NCBI RefSeq assembly: GCF_002257705.1
Contig: NZ_LSLK01000073.1
Location: forward strand, 1 to 64,000
DNA from: Sporomusa silvacetica DSM 10669
GTDB lineage: Bacteria > Bacillota > Negativicutes > Sporomusales > Sporomusaceae
Length of the DNA stretch: 64,000 nt
Reading direction: 5' to 3'
Within the stretch, counting starts at the first letter, position 1; each line of letters starts with the position of its first letter. This document shows positions 1 through 8,778 of this stretch, piece after piece. Position numbers and translations under genes: made by a program. The notes below the pieces were generated by a model. The model saw only the letters and a list, made by a program, of their open reading frames with translations. It did not search any database and was not told where the DNA came from.

Positions 1-68
1 TTTCCGGCAAGATACATTTCTACAATCCGCAATTTTTCTTCTGCCGGCAATTTCCCTTTTTGTGGCAT
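1..68 (-). mobile_element. N-terminus of an IS transposase, cut by the window edge
   Basis: Reading the minus strand from an ATG at 68 gives MPQKGKLPAEEKLRIVEMYL and continues off the window. A short basic start followed by an EEK-RIVE-YL helix is what the N-terminal helix-turn-helix of IS3-type (OrfA) transposases looks like; this is recognition from memory, not a database hit. Only about 22 codons are visible, so family and intactness cannot be judged. The palindrome at 74-119 lies just upstream and may belong to the element's end. It sits 79 bp beyond the stop of pckA. Confidence 0.55.
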
Positions 69-73
69 AATTT

Positions 74-119
74 TACCCCCAGATATTTCAGTGTTTTTTC
101 ACTGTCCTATCTGGGGGTA
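74..119. repeat. Inverted repeat upstream of the transposase start
   Basis: Perfect 12-bp arms TACCCCCAGATA (74-85) and TATCTGGGGGTA (108-119) enclose inner arms CAGTG/CACTG (89-93, 100-104). The structure sits between the pckA stop and the transposase ATG. It could be the element's terminal structure hiding its promoter or RBS in a hairpin, or a transcript barrier. No T-run follows either arm. Confidence 0.6.
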
Positions 120-146
120 GCATATCAGTAAACGGCGGTCTTTTGA

Positions 147-1682
147 TTAACCTTTAGGCCCGGCAGCAATAATTTTTTGGGAAACGTTTGGGGCAAAGCT
201 GCTGAAGTTTTTAATAAACAACCGGGCAAGTTCCTGGGCTTTTCGTTCGTAGGCGACTTTATCATGCCAAGTATTATGCGGCATGAGCATTTCAGCCGGT
301 ACACCTGGGCAGCTTTCCGGAACATAAACATTGAAAATCGGATCCAGTTGGTAAGATACCTCTGTCAACTGCCCTTCAATGGCCGCTGACACCATAGCTC
401 TGGTCTGGGATAGCTTCATACGGCTGCCAACACCATAAGGACCACCTGACCAACCCGTATTAATTAAGAATACATTGGTTTGATGATGTCTGAGTTTTTC
501 TCCCAAAAGTTCCGCATATTTGTGGGCTGACAACGGCAAAAAAGGTGCGCCAAAACAAGTAGAAAAAGTAGCCTGAGGTTCGGTAATACCGCGTTCGGTA
601 CCAGCAAGCTTACTAGTGTAACCTGATAAGAAATGATACATGGCCTGTTCAGTATTGAGTTTGGCAATAGGCGGCAACACACCAAAGGCATCGGCTGTCA
701 AAAATACAATGGTTTGTGGATGCCCCGCCATGCCAGGAATCAAGGCATTCGGGATATAGTCTACAGGATAGGCGGCTCTAGTATTTTCCGTGATTGAGCC
801 GTCAGCGAAATCAGGTAGACGGGTTGCCGAATCAATAACCACATTTTCTAATACAGCACCAAACCGGATGGCTTCCCAAATCTGCGGTTCAGTCTCATGG
901 GTAAGACCAATACACTTGGCATAACAGCCACCCTCAATATTGAAAATGCCCTTATCATTCCATCCATGCTCATCATCGCCAATCAATTGACGGGCCGGAT
1001 CGGCCGATAAGGTGGTTTTTCCTGTGCCGCTTAGCCCAAAGAATAAAGCTGTATCCCCGCTAGCGCCAACATTGGCTGAGCAGTGCATTGATAAAATATT
1101 TTGTTCCGGCAAAATATAGTTCATAACGGTAAAGATTGATTTTTTCATTTCACCGGCATAATGAGTACCGCCAATAAGTATCAATCGCTTTGCAAAATTA
1201 AGAACGATAAGGGCTTCTGAGGCAGTACCATCAACAGCGGGATCAGCCTTGAAACCTGGAAGACAAATCACTTTATAATCGAAGTCCGCTTCTGATTGTA
1301 TTTTTTCCGGGCAAATAAACAATTGATGGACAAATAGATTCTGCCATGCAAATTCATTGATAAACTGAACACGAATACGATTTTCAGGATCAGCGCCCGC
1401 AAAACCGTTAAAAATAAAAATTTCACGGTTTTGGATATATGCCTGCATCTTGCCATAGAGCTGATCAAAATTATCCATTGTAAGTGGCTTAGTTTCACCC
1501 CACGCAATCTTGTCATGCACGTCTGGCGAGTTAACAATAAACTTGTCATTAGGTGAGCGGCCTGTGTATTTACCAGTAGTAACCTGCAACGCTCCTCTAG
1601 CGGTTAGTTGCCCCTCTTTCCTCCGAATGGCGGCTTCTACCAACTGTGCAGGACTTAAATCATGATATACATTCCCACTCAT
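147..1682 (-). CDS. pckA: Phosphoenolpyruvate carboxykinase (ATP)
   Basis: Converts oxaloacetate and ATP to PEP, CO2 and ADP in the cytoplasm; in an acetogen it links C4 and C3 pools for gluconeogenesis. At 511 aa it has the length usual for the ATP-type family. The phosphate loop FGLSGTGKTTLSADP (about residues 214-228) and the metal/kinase-2 segment IGDDEHGW, followed by GIFNIEGGCYAK, are intact, as is the RSPNDKF segment near residue 43. The start is ATG 1682 behind a purine-rich GGGAGGCGAGGAA. It is the last gene of a minus-strand run ybaK - B3/4 - thrC - pckA with gaps of only 29-35 bp, so co-transcription is likely. Confidence 0.97.
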   Translation of the reverse strand: MSGNVYHDLSPAQLVEAAIRRKEGQLTARGALQVTTGKYTGRSPNDKFIVNSPDVHDKIAWGETKPLTMDNFDQLYGKMQAYIQNREIFIFNGFAGADPENRIRVQFINEFAWQNLFVHQLFICPEKIQSEADFDYKVICLPGFKADPAVDGTASEALIVLNFAKRLILIGGTHYAGEMKKSIFTVMNYILPEQNILSMHCSANVGASGDTALFFGLSGTGKTTLSADPARQLIGDDEHGWNDKGIFNIEGGCYAKCIGLTHETEPQIWEAIRFGAVLENVVIDSATRLPDFADGSITENTRAAYPVDYIPNALIPGMAGHPQTIVFLTADAFGVLPPIAKLNTEQAMYHFLSGYTSKLAGTERGITEPQATFSTCFGAPFLPLSAHKYAELLGEKLRHHQTNVFLINTGWSGGPYGVGSRMKLSQTRAMVSAAIEGQLTEVSYQLDPIFNVYVPESCPGVPAEMLMPHNTWHDKVAYERKAQELARLFIKNFSSFAPNVSQKIIAAGPKG

Positions 1683-1711
1683 TTCCTCGCCTCCCTCTAT
1701 ACTATATTAAA

Positions 1712-3211
1712 TTATTTACTTTTCAATGCTGCTTTTACCACCATAGGCATATCTTGTTTACCGCATATAGTCGTATGACGAACAGCCTTGTGCTCAAGCT
1801 CAGTAAGTGCGGGCGGTACTGGTCTATCTATAATTTGGGACAGCTGTTTTAAAACTGCAAACTCAGACTTATCATTAACGCGTTCAGCTCCGACTAACGC
1901 GTTTAGTACAGTTTGATTAAATTTAAACGGACTAGCGGTAGAGACAATAATATTCATAGTAGTATCACCGGTCTGCTGGCGGTAGGTTTCGGCGACCTGC
2001 CAAGCCACTGCTGTATGCGGGTCAAGCGCATAGCCAAACTCCTTATGTACCCGACCAATAGTAGTTGCAGTTTGAACATCATCGACCCAACCTGCCGGAA
2101 ACACCTCTTTAATAGCAGCTAAGTACTCATCACCAATGCGATATTCCCCGGTGGTATTAAGTTCTTCCATCCACTGGTTGACTTGCTTAGAATCCTGATT
2201 GGTAACTTGGTACAACAACCGTTCCAAATTACTTGAAATCAAAATATCCATCGAAGGTGAATACGTTTTATAGAATTGCCGATTACGACTATATACACCG
2301 GTTGTAAGGAAATCAGTCAATACATTATTACTATTTGAGGCACAAATCAGCTTGTTGATGGGCAATCCCATCTGCTTAGCATAATAGCCTGCCAAAATAT
2401 TACCAAAATTGCCTGTAGGAACAACAAAATTCACTTTATCGCCTTGCGTTATCTGCTGATTCCGCACCAAATCGGCATATGCGCTGAAATAATACACGAT
2501 TTGCGGCACTAACCGGCCCCAGTTAATAGAATTAGCTGACGATAACTTAAATCCGCCATTGGCAAGTTCCGCATTAAAAGCGTTATCGCTAAAAATACGT
2601 TTTACACCTGTCTGCGCATCATCAAAGTTGCCTTTCACAGCAAATACTTTGAGATTTTCCCCTTCCTGCGTAACCATCTGCAGGCGTTGAATCTGACTTA
2701 CCCCCTCTTCCGGGTAAAAAACCATTACTTGGGTTTGTTCCACATCCATAAACCCTTCCAGAGCGGCTTTACCCGTATCCCCAGAGGTAGCAACAAGAAT
2801 AACAATTTGGGCCTGCTCGCCGATTTTCTTGAGCGCACAGGACAGCAGTCTGGGTAATAATTGAAGTGCCATATCTTTAAACGCGCTGGTCGGTCCATGC
2901 CATAATTCTAATGCAAACGTCCTATCGCTAACCTTGACAACAGGTGCCACTGCCGGGCTACTAAACTTACCGCCGCCGTAAGCGCCAGCTACACAGCTTT
3001 TTAATTCGTCCTCTGTATAATCAGTCAAAAATAATTGCAATATAGCAGCTGCCCGCTCTTGATAGCTAAGCGATTGTAACCTTACTATAAACGGCTCATC
3101 TACAAACGGAATAGCTTCCGGTACAAACAAGCCACCATCAGGGGCTATCCCTTGCGCAATAGCCTGAGCCGCCGTCAAACGATCAACCTGGCCGCGTGTA
3201 CTAAGATACAT
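1712..3211 (-). CDS. thrC: Threonine synthase
   Basis: PLP enzyme that makes threonine from O-phosphohomoserine. The 499-aa length and the N-terminus MYLSTRGQ match the longer threonine synthase class. The PLP lysine motif is visible as HGPTSAFKDMALQL (about residue 112), with SGDTGKAAL and PTGNFGNILAGYYA phosphate-binding segments further on. It lies 29 bp upstream of pckA and 35 bp downstream of the B3/4 gene, all on one strand. I see no T-box or leader peptide in front of it, so any threonine control must act elsewhere, perhaps at the operon promoter above ybaK. Confidence 0.96.
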   Translation of the reverse strand: MYLSTRGQVDRLTAAQAIAQGIAPDGGLFVPEAIPFVDEPFIVRLQSLSYQERAAAILQLFLTDYTEDELKSCVAGAYGGGKFSSPAVAPVVKVSDRTFALELWHGPTSAFKDMALQLLPRLLSCALKKIGEQAQIVILVATSGDTGKAALEGFMDVEQTQVMVFYPEEGVSQIQRLQMVTQEGENLKVFAVKGNFDDAQTGVKRIFSDNAFNAELANGGFKLSSANSINWGRLVPQIVYYFSAYADLVRNQQITQGDKVNFVVPTGNFGNILAGYYAKQMGLPINKLICASNSNNVLTDFLTTGVYSRNRQFYKTYSPSMDILISSNLERLLYQVTNQDSKQVNQWMEELNTTGEYRIGDEYLAAIKEVFPAGWVDDVQTATTIGRVHKEFGYALDPHTAVAWQVAETYRQQTGDTTMNIIVSTASPFKFNQTVLNALVGAERVNDKSEFAVLKQLSQIIDRPVPPALTELEHKAVRHTTICGKQDMPMVVKAALKSK

Positions 3212-3246
3212 ACAAAGTCTCCTCCCAATAAAAGCAATATTTATAA

Positions 3247-3921
3247 TTATTCTTCAGCATTAACAATATGCTTCCCTGTTACAGTCCCGCCATTATAACA
3301 AACAAACATGTCAGCTGCAAAATCAAGTACATTATTCAATTCTGCGGCACTGACACTTTCATCGGCGTAAACAACAGCTAATAGCTTACGCGTTGCTAAC
3401 GTAACTGCCGTCCGCCGTGAATCTGCGGTAGGATTACCAAATACCCCAAGACTGTCTGTTAAAAATGGTTTATCATCAGTGGAAACGTTCTTGCCAGCTA
3501 TGCTAGTATAATGCCCCTCTGTTGCCAACATGTAACTACAATCGCCTACAATCTGCTCTAAATCATAGAGCCCAAAGGGCAATAAAAATTTGATGGAACA
3601 ATAGTTGTTGACATCTACCGCGCTATTTACATAATACAAGTTTTTTTTCTGCAATACCCGCCTCACCAACGCTTCTGATGCGGGTCGATAACGTGACGGA
3701 TCAAAGTGCAGTTTTTTGTACATATTACGTACTGCCAAAATCCGGGGAAGCTTTGGCAGTACCTCCATATTATATGCTTGGCCGACTGCTATTTGCAGCC
3801 TATCAAATTCCTGGCTCAAAGCTGGTGGCGTACCCTTGACAACAACATCATTAATAGTCAAATATCCCAAGCGGCAATTAGGTACGACCTGACTAATACT
3901 TTCTTGAATCGTAATTTTCAT
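3247..3921 (-). CDS. B3/4-domain protein (PheRS beta-like, tRNA-editing-related)
   Basis: 224-aa stand-alone version of the B3/4 domain found in the phenylalanyl-tRNA synthetase beta chain. Recognisable stretches are YVNSAVDVNNYCSIK and the C-terminal FNP-like FGNPTADSRRTAV, which fit known B3/4 proteins (family knowledge). In PheRS this domain hydrolyses mischarged Tyr-tRNA(Phe); free-standing copies are poorly characterised and some may act on free amino acids or tRNA. The neighbour YbaK is also an aminoacyl-tRNA deacylase, so the pair suggests a quality-control function, which is inference. The start is ATG 3921 behind AGGAGGAG. Confidence 0.85.
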   Translation of the reverse strand: MKITIQESISQVVPNCRLGYLTINDVVVKGTPPALSQEFDRLQIAVGQAYNMEVLPKLPRILAVRNMYKKLHFDPSRYRPASEALVRRVLQKKNLYYVNSAVDVNNYCSIKFLLPFGLYDLEQIVGDCSYMLATEGHYTSIAGKNVSTDDKPFLTDSLGVFGNPTADSRRTAVTLATRKLLAVVYADESVSAAELNNVLDFAADMFVCYNGGTVTGKHIVNAEE

Positions 3922-3954
3922 AATAAAAACAAACTCCTCCTGGACAGTTAGCTA

Positions 3955-4434
3955 TTAATTTTTACTACCGCGAGTAATCGAACAAACCTGCGCATTTACA
4001 GCCTGCACCAAGTGTTCAGGTGAAAGGATAATCTGACAGCCCCGTATACCAGCACTAACAGCAATTACTTGCCACTTTGCTGCACTTTTATCTAAAAAAA
4101 CCGGATAACGCTTTTTAGGTCCCAGCGGTGAAACGCCGCCGCGAATATACCCAGTGAGCGGCTGAACCTCTTTTAGCGATACCATTTCTACTTTCTTGTT
4201 GCCACTGGCGGCTGCCAAAAATTTAAGATCAAGTTCGGCAGCTCCAGGAATACAGGCCATAATAATTCCAGTTTTATCGCCTCTCAATACCAAGGTTTTA
4301 AAAATCTGATCATCCGGCATCCCCACTTTTTCTGCCACATTTTTTGCACTCAAATCAGTTTCATCAACCTCATATTCGCGCAATTCATAGACAAATTGAA
4401 GACCATCCAATATTCGGGCAGCATTTGTTTTCAT
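3955..4434 (-). CDS. ybaK: Cys-tRNA(Pro) deacylase, YbaK/EbsC family
   Basis: 159-aa YbaK-type trans-editing enzyme that hydrolyses Cys-tRNA(Pro) made in error by prolyl-tRNA synthetase. It opens KTNAARILDGL as in the family and carries the core segments IFKTLVLRGD, then MACIPGAAELDLK, YIRGGVSPLGPKK and the C-terminal RGCQIILSP. The lysine of IFKTLV is the conserved functional lysine known for this family. It is the first gene of the operon running down to pckA; 170 bp of AT-rich sequence above it must hold the promoter, although I could not fix a convincing -35/-10 pair there. Confidence 0.93.
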   Translation of the reverse strand: MKTNAARILDGLQFVYELREYEVDETDLSAKNVAEKVGMPDDQIFKTLVLRGDKTGIIMACIPGAAELDLKFLAAASGNKKVEMVSLKEVQPLTGYIRGGVSPLGPKKRYPVFLDKSAAKWQVIAVSAGIRGCQIILSPEHLVQAVNAQVCSITRGSKN

Positions 4435-4604
4435 AGCACTATACGTTCTCCTCTAATTATCTAACGCTATAATCATACTATACTATTAACAAGCATTCTA
4501 TATATTTTTCACAGTATATTATTGATTCCTCTATTTGTCAATAAAGTGAGATTTGCTGCGGGTGGAGGGTTACCCAGCTGAAGTTTAGACGAACTTATCC
4601 GATG

Positions 4605-4641
4605 ATAAAAAGATACGAGCGCGGTAAGCCGCGCCCGTATC
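4605..4641 (-). terminator. Rho-independent terminator
   Basis: Arms GATACGAGCGCGG (4612-4624) and CCGCGCCCGTATC (4629-4641) form a strong stem with a TAAG loop. Read on the minus strand it is followed by TTTTTATC. It lies 2 bp past the stop of the small gene ending at 4644. Confidence 0.92.
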
Positions 4642-4643
4642 CG

Positions 4644-4901
4644 CTAATCAAGATTCATATATTTTACTTTTACATTAGGAATTTGCTGCAATTCTTGTTC
4701 TAGCTGCTTTACTGGCACCTCCTCACCACATAACTGTAGTAAAATAATGCCACTGTTGGTACAAGAACTTACAGCCGCATCATGAAGCCCTAACCGTACC
4801 CGAATATGGCAGCCATAATTTGTAAGTACATCCTGAACCTTTACCGCTGTTTCCACACGATTGTCTTGAATAATAGCCATAATTATCGAGCAATCAGCCA
4901 T
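4644..4901 (-). CDS. Small TM1266-like (ACT/NikR-C-type fold) protein
   Basis: 85-aa cytosolic protein that resembles the small hydrogenase-system regulator family (TM1266). It shares the pattern of an early VKVQDVLTNYG helix, an RLGLHDA segment and a terminal beta strand VKVKYMN with the clearer family member at 23545-23811 in this same window. Proteins of this size and shape have a ferredoxin-like fold; their ligand is unknown. ATG 4901 is chosen because GGAGGTG lies 9-15 nt upstream, while the longer frame would start on a GTG inside that ribosome site. It is monocistronic, with its own terminator. Confidence 0.75.
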   Translation of the reverse strand: MADCSIIMAIIQDNRVETAVKVQDVLTNYGCHIRVRLGLHDAAVSSCTNSGIILLQLCGEEVPVKQLEQELQQIPNVKVKYMNLD

Positions 4902-4989
4902 TGTTAACAACACCTCCTATTATATTATTTATATACATTTTATCATAAATTATCATAATTCCTTCTTAAATTTGCTATAAAGAGAAATT

Positions 4990-5042
4990 TTTCAACATAG
5001 CTCCTTCATATACTTGAAGGATTTTGCCATATTATGTTGAAT
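4990..5042. repeat. Long imperfect hairpin in a divergent intergenic region
   Basis: TTCAACATA near 4990 pairs with TATGTTGAA ending near 5042, with an inner CCTTCA/TGAAGG stem. It lies 55-100 bp upstream of the HD-GYP gene and may form in its 5' UTR. No T-run follows, so it does not look like a terminator. Function unknown. Confidence 0.45.
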
Positions 5043-5095
5043 AACACTATTGCACTCCTATATATAGTACGCTAATTCTTATACTGTGAGGATTT

Positions 5096-6169
5096 ATGAG
5101 CGATACAGCCGAAAACCGTAAAATAATCCAGCAGCCCTTTGAGTATCTTGTCCCCGGAATGCAGTTGTCCCGTGATGTCTGCTCCAGTGAGGGGAAAGTG
5201 TTAGTTAGTGCAAAAAGTATTCTTACTCAATGCACAATTGAAAAATTAAGCAATTGGCAAATACCCAATGTTTTCGTCTATACTGAGGTAACCACCCTCA
5301 ACCCCCTTCTTGACCCAAAGTTGCAAAAATTTCTTAATACATATAACCAATCAGTTTCCGTTGTCCAACAGGCTTTTGACGATATCAGAGCTACCCAGGA
5401 AATTCCTCTAGACGCCTTTACTGCCACTGCTGATGAACTTGCTGCCGGTGTCGTCGAAGTTGGCAACGTGATTGATCGCTTATACAATTTACCGCCTTGT
5501 GATGACTATACTATCTACCATAGCGTCAATGTTAGTGCCATCTCTGCCCTTATTGCCACTTGGCTCAACTATCCGCCGGATTCCGTTAATGCCATCTCTT
5601 TAGCCGGATTATTGCATGATGTTGGCAAATCCCGCTTACCTTTGAATCTACTACATAGACCTAACCGACTTCCGCCAGACTCGTATGAACAATATATGAA
5701 ACATGTTGCTCTCGGATATCATCTGGTAAGTAACATTTCTGCGATCTCACCCAGTATTACTGCTGCTGTTTTCCAGCATCATGAACGGCGGGATGGCAGT
5801 GGCTACCCTGGCGGTATCACTGACTACTACATCCATCCCTATGCCAAGATTGTGGCTGTGGCGGATTTATATGATGAAGGGATGACCATCAACTGCGAGA
5901 ATCCACAATCAAAGCTAAGTCCCTATTTTAGCCTGCAGAAACTGCGTGATGAGGCTTATCGGCTAGACCCCAAAATCTGCATAACCTTTACTGATAATAT
6001 GACGAATTTTTTATCAGGCAACCGGGTAATACTCACAGACGGACGCCAGGGCCGCGTGGTCTATATAAACAAGTATCAGCCTGCCCGCTCAATGGTTCAA
6101 TTAGAAAATGGGATGGTCCTTGATCTATCCGAACAGAATGAAGTTACTATTCATTATATAGCACGTTAG
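5096..6169 (+). CDS. HD-GYP domain cyclic di-nucleotide phosphodiesterase
   Basis: 357 aa. An N-terminal region of about 130 residues without a recognised domain is followed by an HD-GYP domain (about 140-280) with the metal-binding HD in LAGLLHDVGKSRLP and the signature HHERRDGSGYPGG, then a C-terminal 75 residues with a PilZ- or SH3-like beta pattern (inference). HD-GYP enzymes hydrolyse c-di-GMP, some also cGAMP, and this one keeps the catalytic residues. No receiver or membrane segment is present, so the input is unknown. The start ATG 5096 follows GTGAGGATTT. The gene is monocistronic with a terminator at 6173-6198. Confidence 0.93.
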   Translation: MSDTAENRKIIQQPFEYLVPGMQLSRDVCSSEGKVLVSAKSILTQCTIEKLSNWQIPNVFVYTEVTTLNPLLDPKLQKFLNTYNQSVSVVQQAFDDIRATQEIPLDAFTATADELAAGVVEVGNVIDRLYNLPPCDDYTIYHSVNVSAISALIATWLNYPPDSVNAISLAGLLHDVGKSRLPLNLLHRPNRLPPDSYEQYMKHVALGYHLVSNISAISPSITAAVFQHHERRDGSGYPGGITDYYIHPYAKIVAVADLYDEGMTINCENPQSKLSPYFSLQKLRDEAYRLDPKICITFTDNMTNFLSGNRVILTDGRQGRVVYINKYQPARSMVQLENGMVLDLSEQNEVTIHYIAR

Positions 6170-6172
6170 ACC

Positions 6173-6198
6173 AAACCGCCTTCTTGGGCGGTTTATTT
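6173..6198 (+). terminator. Rho-independent terminator of the HD-GYP gene
   Basis: AAACCGCC (6173-6180) and GGCGGTTT (6187-6194) with loop TTCTTG, followed by ATTTA. It starts 3 bp after the stop codon. Confidence 0.85.
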
Positions 6199-6206
6199 AC
6201 CCTAAC

Positions 6207-6290
6207 AGAAAGTTTTAAAACTTTCTTAAAAACAGGATAAGTGCAACATCGGCTTCCGCTTTCGCCAAAGGCTCGGCGCAAGCCGTGTTT
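6207..6290 (+). repeat. Structured intergenic element (two hairpins) ahead of nadE
   Basis: A perfect 20-nt palindrome AGAAAGTTTTAAAACTTTCT (6207-6226) is followed by a second hairpin, outer arms CGGCTT and AAGCCG (about 6250-6285). The first hairpin plus a GC-rich tail resembles in design the interspersed repeat at 31084 and 34776, but the sequence differs. The remaining stretch to 6427 is AT-rich and holds only the nadE ribosome site; I saw no clear promoter. Confidence 0.5.
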
Positions 6291-6427
6291 TCTATAATAA
6301 TTATAAGTCTATCTGTTTAACATAGTTACAAATAATATAATCATAGTAGTAACTTTTAGAAGGACAAGTGCAGTCGGGCAGCGAAAAAAATACTACATGT
6401 CATATGTACGATAGAGGTGAATAGTTT

Positions 6428-8320
6428 TTGCTCAAAATTGCTTTAGGCCAAATGGAAGTTATTCCAGGCAGACCAGATTTAAATACTGATAAAATGCTGA
6501 TCATGATTCAGGATGCCTGTAACCAACATGCTGACATGATTATTTTTCCCGAAATGGCCATCCCGGGTTATTTATTAGGTGATACCTGGGAACAATCGTC
6601 TTTTCTACAGGATTGCGAAGATTTTGGCCGTCAGATAATCGATGCGTCTCAAAATATCTGCGTCATTTTCGGTAATGTTGCTGTGCAATGGGACAAACAT
6701 GGCGATGATGGCCGGGTACGCAAACATAATACTTGCTTTGTGGCTCAGCATGGCCAACTTGTCGCCACCCGCATCAAGACGCTACACCCCAATTACCGTG
6801 AATTTGATGACACCAGGCACTTTTTTAGTCTGCGTAAACTGGCCCTTGAATGCAAGCAGGATATTGAAACCCTGCTGATACCCGCGAAAGTTACTATCAG
6901 GAATAAAGAATATAGTCTGGGCTGCATTATTTGCGAGGATGGCTGGAATGATGATTATGACGTTGATCCTATTGCCGCCCTTCAGGCCAATGGCCCCCTT
7001 GATTTGATAATCAATATCTCTAGCTCACCATTTACTCTGGGTAAAAACAATAAACGTAACCGGGTATTTTCCAAACAAGCCCGGGAAACTGGCGTACCAC
7101 TTATCTATGTAAACACTGTTGGCCTCCAGAACAATGGTAAAACAGTATACACCTTTGACGGTTTCAGTACAGTATATAACCGCATGGGTGAAATTATTGC
7201 CTCCTGCCAACCCTTTACGGAAACTCTGGATTACCTTGACCTTGCTATTAACGCGATTGGTCGAGACCTGCCGTCAATCAACATACCTAATGATTTTACC
7301 ATTGACAGCTTATATCAGGCTGTCAATTATGGGATCAGAAAATTCTTACAGTCAATTGGTATGACCAAAGTTGTCATTGGCCTATCAGGCGGCATAGATT
7401 CAGCAGTAAATGCCTCACTATTTGCCCGTATTTTAAACCCGGAAAACATTCTGCTGGTCAATATGCCTAGTAAATTCAACTCCAAAACAACCAAGGACTT
7501 AGCCGCCCAGCTGGCAAAAAATCTTGGCTGTTTATACACAGTAATGCCTATTGAAGAATCAGTCGAATATACTGCCTCCCAAATCAGTGGTACACCAGTC
7601 ACCAACCTGGCCGATGGCCGACAATTTAACTTTTTGGTATCTTCCTTTGTCCTAGAAAACATTCAGGCCAGGGATCGTTCTGCCCGATTATTGGCAGGCA
7701 TTGCAGCTGCTTTTGGCGGCGGTTTCACCTGCAACGCCAACAAAACTGAGCTTTCAGTCGGCTACTCTACCCTCTATGGCGATCAGTCCGGATTTTTAGC
7801 CGCACTGGCTGACCTATGGAAACATCAGGTCTATCAATTGGCTAACTATTTAAATACCCATGTCTATGAACGGGAAGTGATTCCCCAGGCAATCATTGAT
7901 TTAGTGCCAAGCGCAGAGCTTTCTTTTGAGCAATCGGTTGACCAAGGCAAAGGGGATCCCATCATCTATCCCTATCATGACTATTTGTTCCGCTCTTTTA
8001 TGGAATATTGGAACCGCGCTACGCCGGAAGATATTTTAGGCTGGTATAGCCAAGGCCCTGCTGTGCTAGAACAAAAACTAGGCTGCCAGGCTGGTCTTGT
8101 TAAGCGATTATTTCCCAGCCCGCGTGAATTTATTGAAGATCTGGAACGCTGGTGGCGTCTCTATACCGGTATGGCGATAGCCAAACGCATTCAAGCCCCG
8201 CCAGTATTGGCTGTCAGCCGCCGGGTCTATGGTTTTGATCACCGCGAAGCACAAAACAGTGTGTATTTTACTCAAAAATACCTAAAAATAAAACATACCT
8301 TGCTAGTTGGAGATCAATAA
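6428..8320 (+). CDS. nadE: Glutamine-hydrolysing NAD+ synthetase
   Basis: 630-aa two-domain enzyme for the last step of NAD+ synthesis, amidating deamido-NAD with ammonia channelled from glutamine. The N-terminal nitrilase domain (1 to about 275) shows the Glu-Lys-Cys triad: IIFPEMAIPGY (Glu), KTLHPNYREFDD (Lys) and IICEDGW (Cys). The synthetase domain begins near 300 with the pyrophosphate loop GLSGGIDSAV (about 320) and contains TELSVGYSTLYGD. The start is a TTG at 6428, 9 nt after AGAGGTG; no in-frame ATG gives the full nitrilase start. It is single-gene, ending at a terminator shared with the convergent gene. Confidence 0.96.
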   Translation: MLKIALGQMEVIPGRPDLNTDKMLIMIQDACNQHADMIIFPEMAIPGYLLGDTWEQSSFLQDCEDFGRQIIDASQNICVIFGNVAVQWDKHGDDGRVRKHNTCFVAQHGQLVATRIKTLHPNYREFDDTRHFFSLRKLALECKQDIETLLIPAKVTIRNKEYSLGCIICEDGWNDDYDVDPIAALQANGPLDLIINISSSPFTLGKNNKRNRVFSKQARETGVPLIYVNTVGLQNNGKTVYTFDGFSTVYNRMGEIIASCQPFTETLDYLDLAINAIGRDLPSINIPNDFTIDSLYQAVNYGIRKFLQSIGMTKVVIGLSGGIDSAVNASLFARILNPENILLVNMPSKFNSKTTKDLAAQLAKNLGCLYTVMPIEESVEYTASQISGTPVTNLADGRQFNFLVSSFVLENIQARDRSARLLAGIAAAFGGGFTCNANKTELSVGYSTLYGDQSGFLAALADLWKHQVYQLANYLNTHVYEREVIPQAIIDLVPSAELSFEQSVDQGKGDPIIYPYHDYLFRSFMEYWNRATPEDILGWYSQGPAVLEQKLGCQAGLVKRLFPSPREFIEDLERWWRLYTGMAIAKRIQAPPVLAVSRRVYGFDHREAQNSVYFTQKYLKIKHTLLVGDQ

Positions 8321-8351
8321 CAGCAATCTTATTAACTTATCCAACAGTAAA

Positions 8352-8393
8352 TAAAAAACACGGCACAGGGACAATCCCTTTGCCGTGTTTTTA
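8352..8393. terminator. Bidirectional terminator between convergent genes
   Basis: AAAACACGGCA (8355-8365) pairs with TGCCGTGTTTTT (8381-8392), with an inner GGGA/TCCC stem. A-run and T-run flank the two sides, so it can stop both nadE and the minus-strand zinc-ribbon gene. Confidence 0.93.
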
Positions 8394-8396
8394 CTA

Positions 8397-8759
8397 CTAT
8401 TTTATTAACATCCGTAATAGCCAAATGCCAATGAACGCGGCACCAACTACCAATAGGATAAGCAGGAGCACCGGCAGGAAAAAGAATAGCAATACGGCTA
8501 AAATAGCAGCTACCATCAAATTTCCAGCCCAGCCGTAAGAACCAAAGGAAAGATTGATTCGTTTAACCCGTGGCGCAGCGCCTGGTTCATAACTGCTCTC
8601 CTGCCCATGGCGGGCATGAACATTGTCGCCTTCAATAGTAATACCGTTAAAACCATCCCGTTCCTGACGGCTTAATACAGTAACTGCCAATGTATGGCCG
8701 CAGTGCGGACAGGTATCTGCTCCGTTTTGTATTAACTCATTACAGTAAGGACATTGCAT
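8397..8759 (-). CDS. Zinc-ribbon membrane protein
   Basis: 120 aa. The N-terminus is a rubredoxin-type zinc ribbon, MQCPYC...CPHCG (Cys pairs at residues 3/6 and 17/20). A polar middle follows, then two closely spaced hydrophobic segments (about 76-113) ending LLRMLIK, so the ribbon probably faces the cytoplasm. No function is known for this architecture. It follows the 515-aa gene by 19 bp and is probably co-transcribed with it; that pairing is the best clue to its role. Confidence 0.75.
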   Translation of the reverse strand: MQCPYCNELIQNGADTCPHCGHTLAVTVLSRQERDGFNGITIEGDNVHARHGQESSYEPGAAPRVKRINLSFGSYGWAGNLMVAAILAVLLFFFLPVLLLILLVVGAAFIGIWLLRMLIK

Positions 8760-8778
8760 GGTTTACCCCTCCTGACAC